Assembly (NCBI RefSeq): GCF_030373245.1
Contig: NZ_JAUCZF010000001.1
Span: 1-64,000, forward strand
Direction: 5' to 3'
Source: Hydrogenophaga sp.
GTDB lineage: Bacteria; Pseudomonadota; Gammaproteobacteria; Burkholderiales; Burkholderiaceae_C
DNA: 64,000 bases
Made by a program: the position numbers and the translations under genes. Of this stretch, positions 9,799 to 18,145 are shown one piece after another (within the stretch, counting starts at the first letter, position 1; every line of letters begins with the position of its first letter). A model generated the notes under the pieces. The model was not told where the DNA came from, ran no database searches, and was given only the letters and a program-made list of their open reading frames with translations.

Positions 9799-10803
9799 AT
9801 GAACATCGATCTCACCCTCGTCTGGGCCTTCATCATCGTGCTGGCCGTCTTCATCTACGTCGTACTGGACGGTTTTGACCTCGGTATTGGCATCCTGTTC
9901 AACACCTTCGAGGTGGGCCACGATCGCGACACCGCGATGAACAGCATCGCGCCGGTGTGGGATGGCAACGAAACCTGGCTGGTCATGGGCGGGGGCGGTC
10001 TGCTGGCGGCCTTTCCGCTGGCCTACGGCCTGATCCTGTCTGCCCTGTACGCGCCCATCATTGCGATGCTGCTGGCCCTGGTCTTTCGCGGCGTGGCGTT
10101 CGAGTTTCGCTGGCGCGACCCGGCCCACCGCGGCTTCTGGGATCTTGCGTTCACCGGTGGCTCGCTGCTGGCAGCGTTCTCGCAAGGCGTCATCCTCGGG
10201 GCGCTGCTGCAAGGCGTGCGCATCAGCGAGCGGGCGTATGCCGGCGGCTGGTGGGACTGGCTCACACCGTTCTCGCTGCTCACGGGCCTGAGCGTGGTCG
10301 TGGCCTACGCCCTGCTGGGATCCACCTGGTTGGTGATGAAGGCCGAAGGCACGCTGCAGCGCAAGGCCCGGGCCATGGCCTGGTGGCTGGGTGGCGCCAG
10401 CCTGGCGGCCATCGTCGCGGTCAGCGTCGCCACCCTGTTTCTGAGTGCGAACTACTTCGCCAACTGGCTGCACTGGCCCAACATCTTGTGGGTGGCCCCG
10501 GTGCCCATCCTGGTGGCGCTGGCCAGTGTGGCCTTCGTGCGGAGCCTGAAGACGGGCCGCGAGGTCGCCCCTTTCTTGCTCACGCTGGGTATCTTCCTGC
10601 TGTGCTTCATCGGCCTGGGCATCAGCGTGTTCCCCGACGTCGTACCGGGCGCCGTGACCATCTGGGACGCGGCCACTGACCGCAGCAGCCAGGTCTTCAT
10701 GCTCTGGGGCACGGCGGTCGTGCTGCCCATGATCCTGGGCTACACCGCCTGGTCTTACTGGGTGTTTCGCGGCAAGGTCACCGCAGACGGGTACCACGCA
10801 TGA
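9799..10803 (+). CDS. cydB: Cytochrome bd ubiquinol oxidase subunit II
   Basis: This 334-residue membrane protein starts MNIDLTLVWAFIIVLAVFIY and carries the CydB signature DGFDLGIGIL and the WDGNETWLV motif. It is the structural partner of CydA. The ATG at 9799 has AAGGAG seven bases upstream, which fixes the start over an in-frame ATG inside cydA. Its stop overlaps the start of the next small gene. Confidence 0.93.
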   Translation: MNIDLTLVWAFIIVLAVFIYVVLDGFDLGIGILFNTFEVGHDRDTAMNSIAPVWDGNETWLVMGGGGLLAAFPLAYGLILSALYAPIIAMLLALVFRGVAFEFRWRDPAHRGFWDLAFTGGSLLAAFSQGVILGALLQGVRISERAYAGGWWDWLTPFSLLTGLSVVVAYALLGSTWLVMKAEGTLQRKARAMAWWLGGASLAAIVAVSVATLFLSANYFANWLHWPNILWVAPVPILVALASVAFVRSLKTGREVAPFLLTLGIFLLCFIGLGISVFPDVVPGAVTIWDAATDRSSQVFMLWGTAVVLPMILGYTAWSYWVFRGKVTADGYHA

Positions 10804-10964
10804 AAAACCACCTTTTCCGCTGGCCGGATATCAGCACCACCCGCCCCGATGAGCCACTGCAACCTTTGTGGAAGCGACTGCTCTGGATGGCCGGTATCTG
10901 GGCGGCCAGCATCGGCACGCTGCTGGTCGTGGCCATGCTGCTGCGCTGGGTGCTGAAGACGTAG
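10800..10964 (+). CDS. Small single-pass cyd operon protein (DUF2474-like, CydX analogue)
   Basis: The 54-residue product has a short soluble N-terminus and one membrane helix (about residues 28-50) after a WKRLLW motif. Its ATG overlaps the cydB stop as ATGA, so translation is coupled. Small one-helix proteins in this position (CydX, CydS, DUF2474) are accessory subunits that stabilise bd oxidases. The match is by size, position and the tryptophan-rich helix start. Confidence 0.75.
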   Translation: MKNHLFRWPDISTTRPDEPLQPLWKRLLWMAGIWAASIGTLLVVAMLLRWVLKT

Positions 10965-11038
10965 CGCACTGCTCACGATGCACTGCGCGATTCATCGCCA
11001 ACCCACCCACCCGCCAGCCACAAGGCAAGGAGCCAGAC

Positions 11039-11656
11039 ATGCCATTCACCCCGATTCTTCCTCAACTCATCGCGCCCGGCGACCCGCAGCGCCGCACCTG
11101 GCTGCTGGCCACCAGTGCCATGGGCGTGGCCGCCGCATCGACCGTGGCGGTGCCCTTCGTGTCCAGCTTTGCCCCCAGCGAGCGGGCCAAGGCGCAGGGC
11201 GCCAGCGTGTCCATGGATCCCGCGGTGGTGGCTCCTGGTGAAATCAAAACCGTCGAATGGCGAGGCCAGCCCGTGTGGGTGATGCGCCGCACGCCCGATA
11301 TGCTGGCCACCCTCGAGGACATGCCGGGACTGGCCGACCCCGATTCTGAAAAGCCGCAGCAACCCGCCTATGCCACCAACACATACCGCTCGATCAAGCC
11401 CGAGTTGTTCGTGACGGTCGGGATCTGCACCCACCTGGGGTGTTCCCCGGTGACCCTGCCCGAAGGTACGGCCAACGCCAGCGTACCCCCCGATTGGAAG
11501 GGTGGCTTTTTCTGTCCTTGTCATGGATCGACCTTTGACTTGGCGGGTCGCGTGTTCAAGAACAAGCCTGCGCCCACCAACCTGGTGGTACCGCCGCACC
11601 AGTACCTGGCCGACGGCAGCTTGCTGATCGGTGAGGATGGCCTCGGTACGGCCTGA
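11039..11656 (+). CDS. Rieske iron-sulfur protein (PetA-like), orphan copy
   Basis: This 205-residue protein has a twin-arginine signal-anchor (PQRRTWLLATSAMG, residues 17-30) and a C-terminal Rieske fold. The cluster-binding boxes CTHLGC and CPCHGS carry the Cys and His ligands of the [2Fe-2S] centre. The sequence is close to PetA of cytochrome bc1. No cytochrome b or c1 gene lies anywhere in the window, so it is either an alternative Rieske subunit for a bc1 complex encoded elsewhere or a stand-alone electron carrier. It lies 74 bases after the DUF2474 gene, probably in the same operon. Confidence 0.85.
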   Translation: MPFTPILPQLIAPGDPQRRTWLLATSAMGVAAASTVAVPFVSSFAPSERAKAQGASVSMDPAVVAPGEIKTVEWRGQPVWVMRRTPDMLATLEDMPGLADPDSEKPQQPAYATNTYRSIKPELFVTVGICTHLGCSPVTLPEGTANASVPPDWKGGFFCPCHGSTFDLAGRVFKNKPAPTNLVVPPHQYLADGSLLIGEDGLGTA

Positions 11657-11747
11657 TTCGTGCCGGAGAACAACATGTGGTTTCTCATCCGGATGCGCGG
11701 TGCCGGGTTCGTGTCGCGCTGCGTCCTTTGGCGCTGGGAGCACTGAA

Positions 11748-12401
11748 GTGCTGTTTCGCATCCTGCACGATGAGCGCCGCAGCGAGCTGAGCTATCTGCT
11801 GGCCGATGTCGAGGCACGCGAGGCGGTGGTGGTGGACCCGCACGGTCCCGACCTGCCAGTCCTGCAGGCCCTGCTGGCCGAGCGTGGCCTGCGCCTGCGC
11901 TGGGTGTTGCGGACGCACCACCACGATGGCCTGCAGCCGCTGGAGTTCTCCTCCCTGTGTCGACTGGACGCCCCGGTGGTCCAGGGTGAGCCGCGGCCCG
12001 GCGCTCACACCGGGTCCCACGGCGAGTTGCTGCCGTTCGGCAACGAGTTCCTGCAGGTGTTGGCGACCCCCGGCCACACGCCCGACTGCCTCAGCTTCGT
12101 CTGGCGCGATCGCGTCTTCTGCGGCGGCCTGCTGTCGGTAGACGCCTGCCCGCACCAGCCCCAGCCCGCGCAGCCTGAGACATTGTGGGACAGCGTCACG
12201 CAGCGCATCTTCACCCTGCCTGACGAGACGCTGCTGTTCGCGGGTCACGAGCGCCAAGCCCGCGCAGTGAGCACGGTGCATGAGCAGCGCCGCTGGCATC
12301 CTTTTTTTGCTGCGACCTCTCGCGACACCTATCTGGCGCGAGTGATCGCATTGCAGGACAACGCCTCAGGCGCGCAAACTCCACGAGCCCTCAACGCATG
12401 A
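11748..12401 (+). CDS. Degenerate metallo-beta-lactamase-fold protein (persulfide dioxygenase-like)
   Basis: The 217-residue product has the layout of ETHE1/glyoxalase II proteins: an N-terminal LFRILHDERRSELSYLL strand pair, the TPGHTPDCLSF motif and a final AGHE. The main metal motif HxHxDH is broken, reading RTHHHDGLQ, and the usual GDTLF segment reads CGGLLSVD. It may therefore not be a functional dioxygenase; a binding or regulatory role is possible. The GTG at 11748 has GGGAG seven bases upstream. Its end overlaps the next gene as ATGA, coupling it to the SQR-like flavoprotein. Confidence 0.65.
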   Translation: MLFRILHDERRSELSYLLADVEAREAVVVDPHGPDLPVLQALLAERGLRLRWVLRTHHHDGLQPLEFSSLCRLDAPVVQGEPRPGAHTGSHGELLPFGNEFLQVLATPGHTPDCLSFVWRDRVFCGGLLSVDACPHQPQPAQPETLWDSVTQRIFTLPDETLLFAGHERQARAVSTVHEQRRWHPFFAATSRDTYLARVIALQDNASGAQTPRALNA

Positions 12402-13534
12402 CATCCCCTTCCCATATCACCATCATCGGCGCTGGCTTTGGCGCGCTGTCCAGCGTTCGAGAAATCCGTCGACGCGACGCCAAGGCCGAGATCACGCTGA
12501 TCGCACCCCGCGCCGAGCTCCACTACCTGCCCGGCATCATCTGGATCCCCAGCGGCCTGCGCACACGCGAACAGCTGATCGTGCCACTGGCCAATTTCTT
12601 TCAGCGCATGAACGTTCGCCACCTGGCGGCAGAGGTGACCGGGCTGCGCAACGGCGGTCGTCTGGTGGACACCACCGGGGGTGAAGTCCCCAACGATGCC
12701 CTGGTGATCGCCAGCGGCGGGCGCTTCATCAAGAGGCTGCCTGGTATTGAACACGCCATCACGCCCTGCGAAGGCATTGCGGCTGCCGAAAAGATCCGAG
12801 ATCGTCTGCAGACCCTGCAGGGGGGCACCATCGCCGTGGGTTTTGCCGGCAACCCGAACGAACCGAGTGCGGTGCGCGGTGGCCCGATGTTCGAGTTCCT
12901 GTTCGGCATCGACGAGCAACTGAGGCGAGAACGCCGGCGCGACAAGTTCGAGCTGGTGTTCTTCAACCCGTCCAACGAACCCGGGAGCCGGCTCGGTCCC
13001 AAGGCGGTGCAGCACCTGCTCGATGAGATGCAGCGGCGCGACATCCGCACACGCCTGGGCCACAAGATGAAGGGGTTCGAGGCCAATCGCGTGTTGACCG
13101 AGGGCGGATCGTTCCCGGCCGATCTCATCCTGTTCATGCCCGGCATGACCGGTAACGCCTGGTTCGATCAGACCGAACTGGCGCGATCGCCGGGCGGTCT
13201 GCTCAAGGCCGATGCGCAGTGCCGCGTCGCCGGGACCGAGCATGTCTACGTGGTGGGTGACTCGGGCAGCTTCCCAGGCCCGGACTGGATGCCCAAGCAG
13301 GCGCACATGGCCGACCTCCAAGCTGCAGCAGCTGCGGAAAACCTGCTGGCGGGTTTGCGCGGCGACACGCCTCACGCCACCTTCAAGGTCGAGCTCATTT
13401 GCATCATCGACGCCATCGATCACGGCACGCTGGTCTTTCGCAACGCCAAGCGCCAGATCATCCTGCCTTCGACCCGCCTGTTCCACTGGGCCAAGCGGTT
13501 CTTCGAAGGTGCTTACCTGAAGAAATACCGATGA
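12398..13534 (+). CDS. SQR-like FAD-dependent pyridine nucleotide-disulfide oxidoreductase
   Basis: The 378-residue flavoprotein has an N-terminal FAD motif (IIGAGFGAL, 9-17), an ATG-type region at LVIASGGRF, and a VYVVGDSGSF motif near 285. The C-terminal ELICIID and the amphipathic tail YLKKYR are typical of sulfide:quinone oxidoreductases that sit on the membrane. Cysteines are at 124, 275 and 335. Cys335 fits the C-terminal catalytic cysteine, but the central one, expected near residues 150-165, is absent (FAGNPNEPSAVRGG). It may act on something other than free sulfide. It is coupled by 4-bp overlaps to genes on both sides. Confidence 0.72.
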   Translation: MTSPSHITIIGAGFGALSSVREIRRRDAKAEITLIAPRAELHYLPGIIWIPSGLRTREQLIVPLANFFQRMNVRHLAAEVTGLRNGGRLVDTTGGEVPNDALVIASGGRFIKRLPGIEHAITPCEGIAAAEKIRDRLQTLQGGTIAVGFAGNPNEPSAVRGGPMFEFLFGIDEQLRRERRRDKFELVFFNPSNEPGSRLGPKAVQHLLDEMQRRDIRTRLGHKMKGFEANRVLTEGGSFPADLILFMPGMTGNAWFDQTELARSPGGLLKADAQCRVAGTEHVYVVGDSGSFPGPDWMPKQAHMADLQAAAAAENLLAGLRGDTPHATFKVELICIIDAIDHGTLVFRNAKRQIILPSTRLFHWAKRFFEGAYLKKYR

Positions 13535-13959
13535 CCACCATCCAAACTACTGCCACGCCCTATGACGCGCTGGGCGGCGCGCCGGCGCTGCATCGCCTGG
13601 TGAATCGCTTCTATGAGCTGATGGACACGCTGCCCGAAGCCTATGCGGTTCGGCAGCTACACCCCGACAGCCTGGCAGGCAGCGCCGAAAGCCTCTTCGA
13701 ATTCCTGTCAGGCTGGTTTGGCGGCCCTTCGCTCTACATAGCCAAGAAGGGTCACCCACGGCTGCGCATGCGCCACGCGCCCTACGCCATCGACCAGCGC
13801 ATGCGCGACGAGTGGGTGCTCTGCATGACGCAAGCGCTCACCGAGCAGGTCACCGACACCGATCTGCGCGACGGCCTGATCCACACCTTCGCCCAGATGG
13901 CCGACCACATGGTGAACACCGAAAGCCAGGGCGGATGCCCCGCCCAGATGGCACATTGA
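13531..13959 (+). CDS. Group II truncated haemoglobin
   Basis: This 142-residue haemoglobin shows the group II pattern: YDALGG at the start, the CD region RFYELMDTLPEA, WFGG, the proximal histidine in RLRMRHAPY (His82) and the G8 tryptophan in DEWVLCM (Trp95). Such proteins bind oxygen and often sulfide or NO. The ATG overlaps the SQR-like gene stop by 4 bp, an unusually tight link between a haemoglobin and a sulfide-type flavoprotein. The end, SQGGCPAQ, adds a cysteine near the C-terminus. Confidence 0.88.
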   Translation: MTTIQTTATPYDALGGAPALHRLVNRFYELMDTLPEAYAVRQLHPDSLAGSAESLFEFLSGWFGGPSLYIAKKGHPRLRMRHAPYAIDQRMRDEWVLCMTQALTEQVTDTDLRDGLIHTFAQMADHMVNTESQGGCPAQMAH

Positions 13960-14056
13960 GAACCCCTGCCGAAGGAACCCAATTGCGGTGTGCCAGCGCG
14001 CGGCAATGATTGCTGCCGGCGATCGTTCCCCTTTTTTCTTTCACGCTTTTTCCATC

Positions 14057-14533
14057 ATGAACATCCAGTCGCTAATCCTCGCTTGCGCTCTGGCGCTGCC
14101 CGTCGCCTCATGGGCCGAACCGCCCACGCCGGGGCAAAGCATGCCCACCGTGGTCGTTCAAGACCAGCACGGGCAAACCTGGCGCATGGCTGCGGACACC
14201 CGTTTGTTGCTGTTCGCAGCCGGGCGAAAAGCATCCAACCTCGCGATGGAAGTCCTGGGGCAGCAACCCAAGGGTTTTCTGGCCACGCGCCGTGCGCTCT
14301 ATCTGGCCGACATGAGCAAGATGCCCGGGTTCATCACGCGCACGTTCGCGCTTCCTTCGCTCCGTGAACAGCCGTTTGAGGTGGGTGTGGTGCTCGATGC
14401 AAAACGGTTGGCAGACTGGCCGCGCCAGGAAAACGCGGTGACGCTGATCCGGCTGGAGGCGGGCCGGGTCGTCTCGGTGGAGTACGCCGCCAGCGCCGAG
14501 AGCCTGCGCGTCGCCTTGGGGCTCGCACCATAG
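14057..14533 (+). CDS. Secreted thioredoxin-fold protein of unknown function
   Basis: The 158-residue product has a clear Sec signal (cleavage after ASWA near residue 19). A thioredoxin-like segment follows: PGQSMPTVVVQDQHGQTW then a strand and LLFAAGRKAS where a CxxC would normally lie. No cysteine is present there, so it cannot be a dithiol oxidoreductase. Similar cysteine-free periplasmic proteins occur in sulfur-oxidation neighbourhoods, but I cannot name a function. An earlier in-frame ATG at 13988 would add a polar N-terminus before the signal and was rejected. Confidence 0.65.
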   Translation: MNIQSLILACALALPVASWAEPPTPGQSMPTVVVQDQHGQTWRMAADTRLLLFAAGRKASNLAMEVLGQQPKGFLATRRALYLADMSKMPGFITRTFALPSLREQPFEVGVVLDAKRLADWPRQENAVTLIRLEAGRVVSVEYAASAESLRVALGLAP

Positions 14534-14569
14534 GAACTCCTTCAACCACCACCCTTCAGGAGACTCGCC

Positions 14570-15031
14570 ATGGACGCATTCCAGAACCACTACCCGGAAA
14601 ACGTGTCGCACTGCTACGGCTGCGGCAGCCACAACACGCACGGCCACCAGATCAAGACGGTCTGGGAAGGCGATGAAACCGTGACCCGGTTTCAGCCCAA
14701 GCCGTTCCACACCTCGGTGCCGGGCTTTGCCTATGGCGGGCTCATCGCCTCGTTGATCGACTGCCACAGTACCGGAACCGCTGCGGCGGCCATGTACCGA
14801 CAAGCAGGGCGCGACCTCGATTCTTTGCCCCCGTTCCGCTTCGTCACCGGTTCCTTGCATGTGGACTTCCTCAAGCCAACGCCGCTGGTGGAGCTGGAAA
14901 TTCGCGGCACGGTGAAAGAGATCAAGGGCCGCAAGGTGGTGGTTGAAACCACGGTATTCGCCGGGGGCGTGGCCACGGCGCGGGGCGAGGTGGTGGCTGT
15001 GCAGATGCCGGAGAGCTTTGGGCAGCCCTGA
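14570..15031 (+). CDS. PaaI-family hot-dog thioesterase
   Basis: This 153-residue protein has the 4HBT hot-dog fold of acyl-CoA thioesterases: CYGCGSHNTHG at the N-terminus, the active-site helix FAYGGLIASLIDCHSTGTA, and the strand GSLHVDFLKPTPL. Members cleave acyl-CoA esters in the cytosol. A GGAG lies about ten bases ahead of the ATG. Its place at the end of the sulfur genes is not explained. A strong hairpin follows immediately. Confidence 0.8.
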   Translation: MDAFQNHYPENVSHCYGCGSHNTHGHQIKTVWEGDETVTRFQPKPFHTSVPGFAYGGLIASLIDCHSTGTAAAAMYRQAGRDLDSLPPFRFVTGSLHVDFLKPTPLVELEIRGTVKEIKGRKVVVETTVFAGGVATARGEVVAVQMPESFGQP

Positions 15032-15034
15032 ATG

Positions 15035-15063
15035 CACAACGGCGCCCAGAAGGCGCCGTTGTG
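15035..15063. terminator. Bidirectional hairpin terminator
   Basis: A perfect 12-bp stem (CACAACGGCGCC at 15035-15046 with GGCGCCGTTGTG at 15052-15063) has a five-base loop. It lies between the convergent thioesterase and DsrE-like genes. It lacks a clear T-run, so efficiency is uncertain. Confidence 0.7.
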
Positions 15064-15080
15064 TGCGGGATGTGCGACGC

Positions 15081-15494
15081 TCAGAAGCCGAGCGTGTGCA
15101 TGCCCGGCTTGAGCAGGTGGGCCGCCACATCAGCGGGCTTGGCTGTGCTCACGCCGGGAATCAGGTCGCTGGCCTTGAGGCCGGAGTTGGGCAGGTAGAG
15201 CGCACACACCTCCACCGTAGCACCCGCCTTGATCAGACCTTGCAGCATTTGCTGTGGCGTGACATCGCGAGGCTTCAGCTTGGGCATCTCTTTGCCCGCC
15301 ACCGCGATATCGCCCGCCGCGTCGCACAGCAACACACGCACGTCGGCTTTCTGCTCCAGCGCCTGACCAGCCAGTACCAGGCCAGCGCCCTGGGCCATGG
15401 CGTTGCCGCTGTGGATGTTCACAAACAGGCTTTCGGCCTGCGCCGCGCCCGCCACCAGTAACGCCGCAGCACCCAGTGTGATCAGCTTCTTCAT
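15081..15494 (-). CDS. Periplasmic DsrE-like protein
   Basis: The 137-residue product has a Sec signal (MKKLITLGAAALLVAGAAQA) and a DsrE/DsrF-like fold with a conserved cysteine in VEVCALYLPNSG (residue about 97) and another in VLLCDAAGD. DsrE-fold cysteines carry sulfane sulfur, so a periplasmic copy could bind sulfur atoms produced by sulfide oxidation. The frame stays open for 61 codons upstream, but the signal peptide fixes the start at 15494, preceded by a TAGGAG-like site. Confidence 0.78.
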   Translation of the reverse strand: MKKLITLGAAALLVAGAAQAESLFVNIHSGNAMAQGAGLVLAGQALEQKADVRVLLCDAAGDIAVAGKEMPKLKPRDVTPQQMLQGLIKAGATVEVCALYLPNSGLKASDLIPGVSTAKPADVAAHLLKPGMHTLGF

Positions 15495-15548
15495 GTCAAA
15501 ACTCCTAGAGAGGATGGTTGGAAAATCGGGTAGAAAAGCGATCTTCCC

Positions 15549-15568
15549 GGATACTATGGTGGGTATCC
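15549..15568. promoter_or_regulatory. Inverted repeat between divergent genes
   Basis: GGATAC, eight bases, GTATCC lies between the divergent DsrE-like and methyltransferase genes. It could be an operator for either. No known motif is matched. Confidence 0.3.
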
Positions 15569-15612
15569 ATGACAAAACGCAATTACAACGAGATTCCCCG
15601 AAAGAAGCCCTG

Positions 15613-16332
15613 ATGAATCCCAGCTCTGCCGACCCCGATCTGCTGCCGATCCAGAACGACGAGCTGGAGGTGCTCAACGAGCTGGTGCCGCTGCAGGCTC
15701 AGTCCATCATCGAGCTGGGTTGTGGCAGTGCACGGCTCGCACGCGACCTGTTGCGGCGCTGGCCGCTGTGCCACGTGAGTGGTCTGGAGGTCGACGCCGT
15801 GCAACACGCCAAGAAACTGGCGGTACCACAAGACCGGCTGGTGTTTGTGGCTGCGGGCGCTCAGGCGGTGCCGCTGGCCGACGCATCGTTTGATCTCGCG
15901 CTCATGCTCAAGTCTTTGCACCATGTGCCCATGGCGGCGATGGATCAGGCGCTGGCAGAGGTTGCGCGGGTGGTCCGTCCCGGCGGTCATCTGTATGTGT
16001 CTGAGCCGATCTACGGCGGCGCCATGAACGAGCTGGTGCGCCTGTACAACGATGAGGGCGTGGTGCGACCAGCCGCACAGGCCGCGCTGGACCGTGCGCT
16101 GTCTTCGGGCCAGCATTGGGAAGCGGTCGCAGAACGCCGGTTTGCACAAGCGGTGCGGTTCGCCAGCTTCGACGACTTTGTGCAACGCATGATGTACCCC
16201 AGCTTTGCCGACCACCGCATCGATGAAGCGATGTTGGCGCGGGTGCGCGCCGCGTTTGAGCCGCATGGTGGCGAGCAGGGCGCCGCTTTCGTGCGGCCCA
16301 TGCATGTACGCCTGCTGCGCCGAAAGGGTTGA
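15613..16332 (+). CDS. Class I SAM-dependent methyltransferase
   Basis: This 239-residue protein has the methyltransferase 11 layout: motif I IIELGCGSARLARDL (about 35-48), an acidic motif II at SGLEVDAVQ, DASFDLALMLKSLHHV for motif IV, and RVVRPGGHLYVSEP for motif V. The substrate is unknown. It converges on the SulP gene five bases away. Upstream in-frame ATGs exist, for example at 15555, but that one overlaps the inverted repeat 15549-15568. Confidence 0.75.
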   Translation: MNPSSADPDLLPIQNDELEVLNELVPLQAQSIIELGCGSARLARDLLRRWPLCHVSGLEVDAVQHAKKLAVPQDRLVFVAAGAQAVPLADASFDLALMLKSLHHVPMAAMDQALAEVARVVRPGGHLYVSEPIYGGAMNELVRLYNDEGVVRPAAQAALDRALSSGQHWEAVAERRFAQAVRFASFDDFVQRMMYPSFADHRIDEAMLARVRAAFEPHGGEQGAAFVRPMHVRLLRRKG

Positions 16333-16337
16333 TCGCT

Positions 16338-18095
16338 TCAGGGTCTGTTTGGTGTTGACAGGCCCTGGTCGGTTGGCGCTGTCAGTGCCGTCACGGCCTG
16401 ATGGTGGGTAAGAAACACCTGACCTGTCAGGTGTTCAAGAAAATCGCTGCGCCGCAAGCCGTCCATTACCGGACCTTTGACTTCGCTTAGGTGCAGCTTC
16501 ACGCCCGCATCTTTGAGCCGCAGCGTGATCGCCTCCAGACTTTCCATGGCGCTGGCATCGATCGCGTTGATCGCGTTGCATTGCAGCACCACGTGTTCAA
16601 TGCGCGGGTGCGCGGCCACCTGGGCGGCGATGTGGTCTTCGAGAGGACGCACGTTGGCGAAGTACAGGCTTTCGTCGACCCGAAGACTGAGCACGTTGGC
16701 GTGGGTCTCCACCGCGTGACGCAAGACGTTGCGGTAGTGCTCGGTACCCGGTACCCGGCCGACCGTGGCGATGTGCGGGCGGCTGGTGCGCCACAGGTGC
16801 AGCAGCAGCGAAGCGCCCACGCCCGTCACCAGACCGGCTTCAACGCCCACCAGCAAGGTCAACGCGAAGGTCAGCGCCAGCGCGGTGAAATCGCTGCGCG
16901 CATAGCGCCAGGTGCGTGCGAAAGCTCCGAGATCCACGAGCGTGAGCACGGCCACCACGATCGTGGCGGCCAGCGTGGCTTGAGGCAGGTAGTGCAGCGC
17001 GGGCGTGAGCAGCAAGGCAGCCAGCAGCAGGCCGATGGCGGTGAAGACGCCGGCCGCCGGGGTGCGCGCTCCGGCATCGAAGTTCACCACCGAGCGCGAG
17101 AAGCCGCCGGTGACGGGGAAGCCGCCCGTGAGCCCGGCAGCGATGTTGCTGGCGCCAAGCGCACGCAGTTCAGCGTCAGGCTCGATGCGTTCGCGCCGCT
17201 TGGCCGCCAGCGACTGGCCCACCGACACCGACTCAACAAAGCCCACGAGGCTGATGAGCAGCGCCGCGGTGGCGAGCTGTTGCAGCTGTGGCCAGAGGGT
17301 GGCGTCCAGCACCGGCAGCGTGAGCGGCGGCAGGCCGCCAGACACCGCGCCCACCACGCGCAGTCCGCCTTCGTCCAGCCGCAGGGTCCAGGCCAGCAGG
17401 GTGGTCACGGCCAGCGCCAGCACCGGGGCCGCCTTGGTGAGCACGTCTGCCGCCAGGGGGGCGAAACCCAGTGCGTACAAGCGGGCCTTGAGCGAGCGCC
17501 GTACCCACACCAGAAAGCTCAAGGCACCGAATCCGATGGCCACGGTGGGACCATGCCATTGGCCGATGTGTTGCCACAGGCTGAGCATGATCTGCGGCAG
17601 CGTCTGGCCCTGCAGGGGGATGTTCAGCAGGTGCTTGAGCTGACTCCCTGCGATCAGCAGGCCGGAAGCCGACACAAACCCCGAGATCACCGGGTGGCTC
17701 AGGAAATTGGCCACCACACCCAGGCGCAGCGCGCCCATGACAAACAGCATGGCGCCACTCAGGAGCGCCAGCAGCGCAGCGGCGGCGGCGTAACCCACAC
17801 TGCCGGCAGCGGCCACGCTGCCCAGCGCAGCCGCCGTCATGAGCGAGGTGACGGCCGCCGGACCCACGGCCAGGGTGCTGCTGGTGCCGAACACCGCATA
17901 GACCACCAGCGGCGCCATGCTGGCGTACAAGCCGGCTTCGGGGGGCATGCCGGCCAGCAGGGCATAGGCCAGACTTTGCGGGATCAGCATCAGCGTGACC
18001 ACCGAGGCCGCCACGGCGTCGGCGGTGAAGAGCTCGACGCGGTAACAAGGCGCCCAGCGCAGGATGGGCAGCCAGTGGCTCAACGGGTTGTTCAT
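16338..18095 (-). CDS. SulP-family anion (sulfate) permease with STAS domain
   Basis: The 585-residue protein has the SulP transport domain (about 12 helices, residues 20-420) beginning with the family signature LIPQSLAYALLAGMPPEAGLY, followed by a cytosolic STAS domain (about 440-560). Members carry sulfate, bicarbonate or related anions. The downstream position to a persulfide dioxygenase gene on the same strand (50-base gap) suggests it exports the sulfite or sulfate formed. The substrate is inferred from context only. Confidence 0.88.
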   Translation of the reverse strand: MNNPLSHWLPILRWAPCYRVELFTADAVAASVVTLMLIPQSLAYALLAGMPPEAGLYASMAPLVVYAVFGTSSTLAVGPAAVTSLMTAAALGSVAAAGSVGYAAAAALLALLSGAMLFVMGALRLGVVANFLSHPVISGFVSASGLLIAGSQLKHLLNIPLQGQTLPQIMLSLWQHIGQWHGPTVAIGFGALSFLVWVRRSLKARLYALGFAPLAADVLTKAAPVLALAVTTLLAWTLRLDEGGLRVVGAVSGGLPPLTLPVLDATLWPQLQQLATAALLISLVGFVESVSVGQSLAAKRRERIEPDAELRALGASNIAAGLTGGFPVTGGFSRSVVNFDAGARTPAAGVFTAIGLLLAALLLTPALHYLPQATLAATIVVAVLTLVDLGAFARTWRYARSDFTALALTFALTLLVGVEAGLVTGVGASLLLHLWRTSRPHIATVGRVPGTEHYRNVLRHAVETHANVLSLRVDESLYFANVRPLEDHIAAQVAAHPRIEHVVLQCNAINAIDASAMESLEAITLRLKDAGVKLHLSEVKGPVMDGLRRSDFLEHLTGQVFLTHHQAVTALTAPTDQGLSTPNRP

Positions 18096-18145
18096 GGCGG
18101 GGCGGCGTCGATGCGGCGTTGGTTTGAGCGGCTGCTTCTGGCCGG

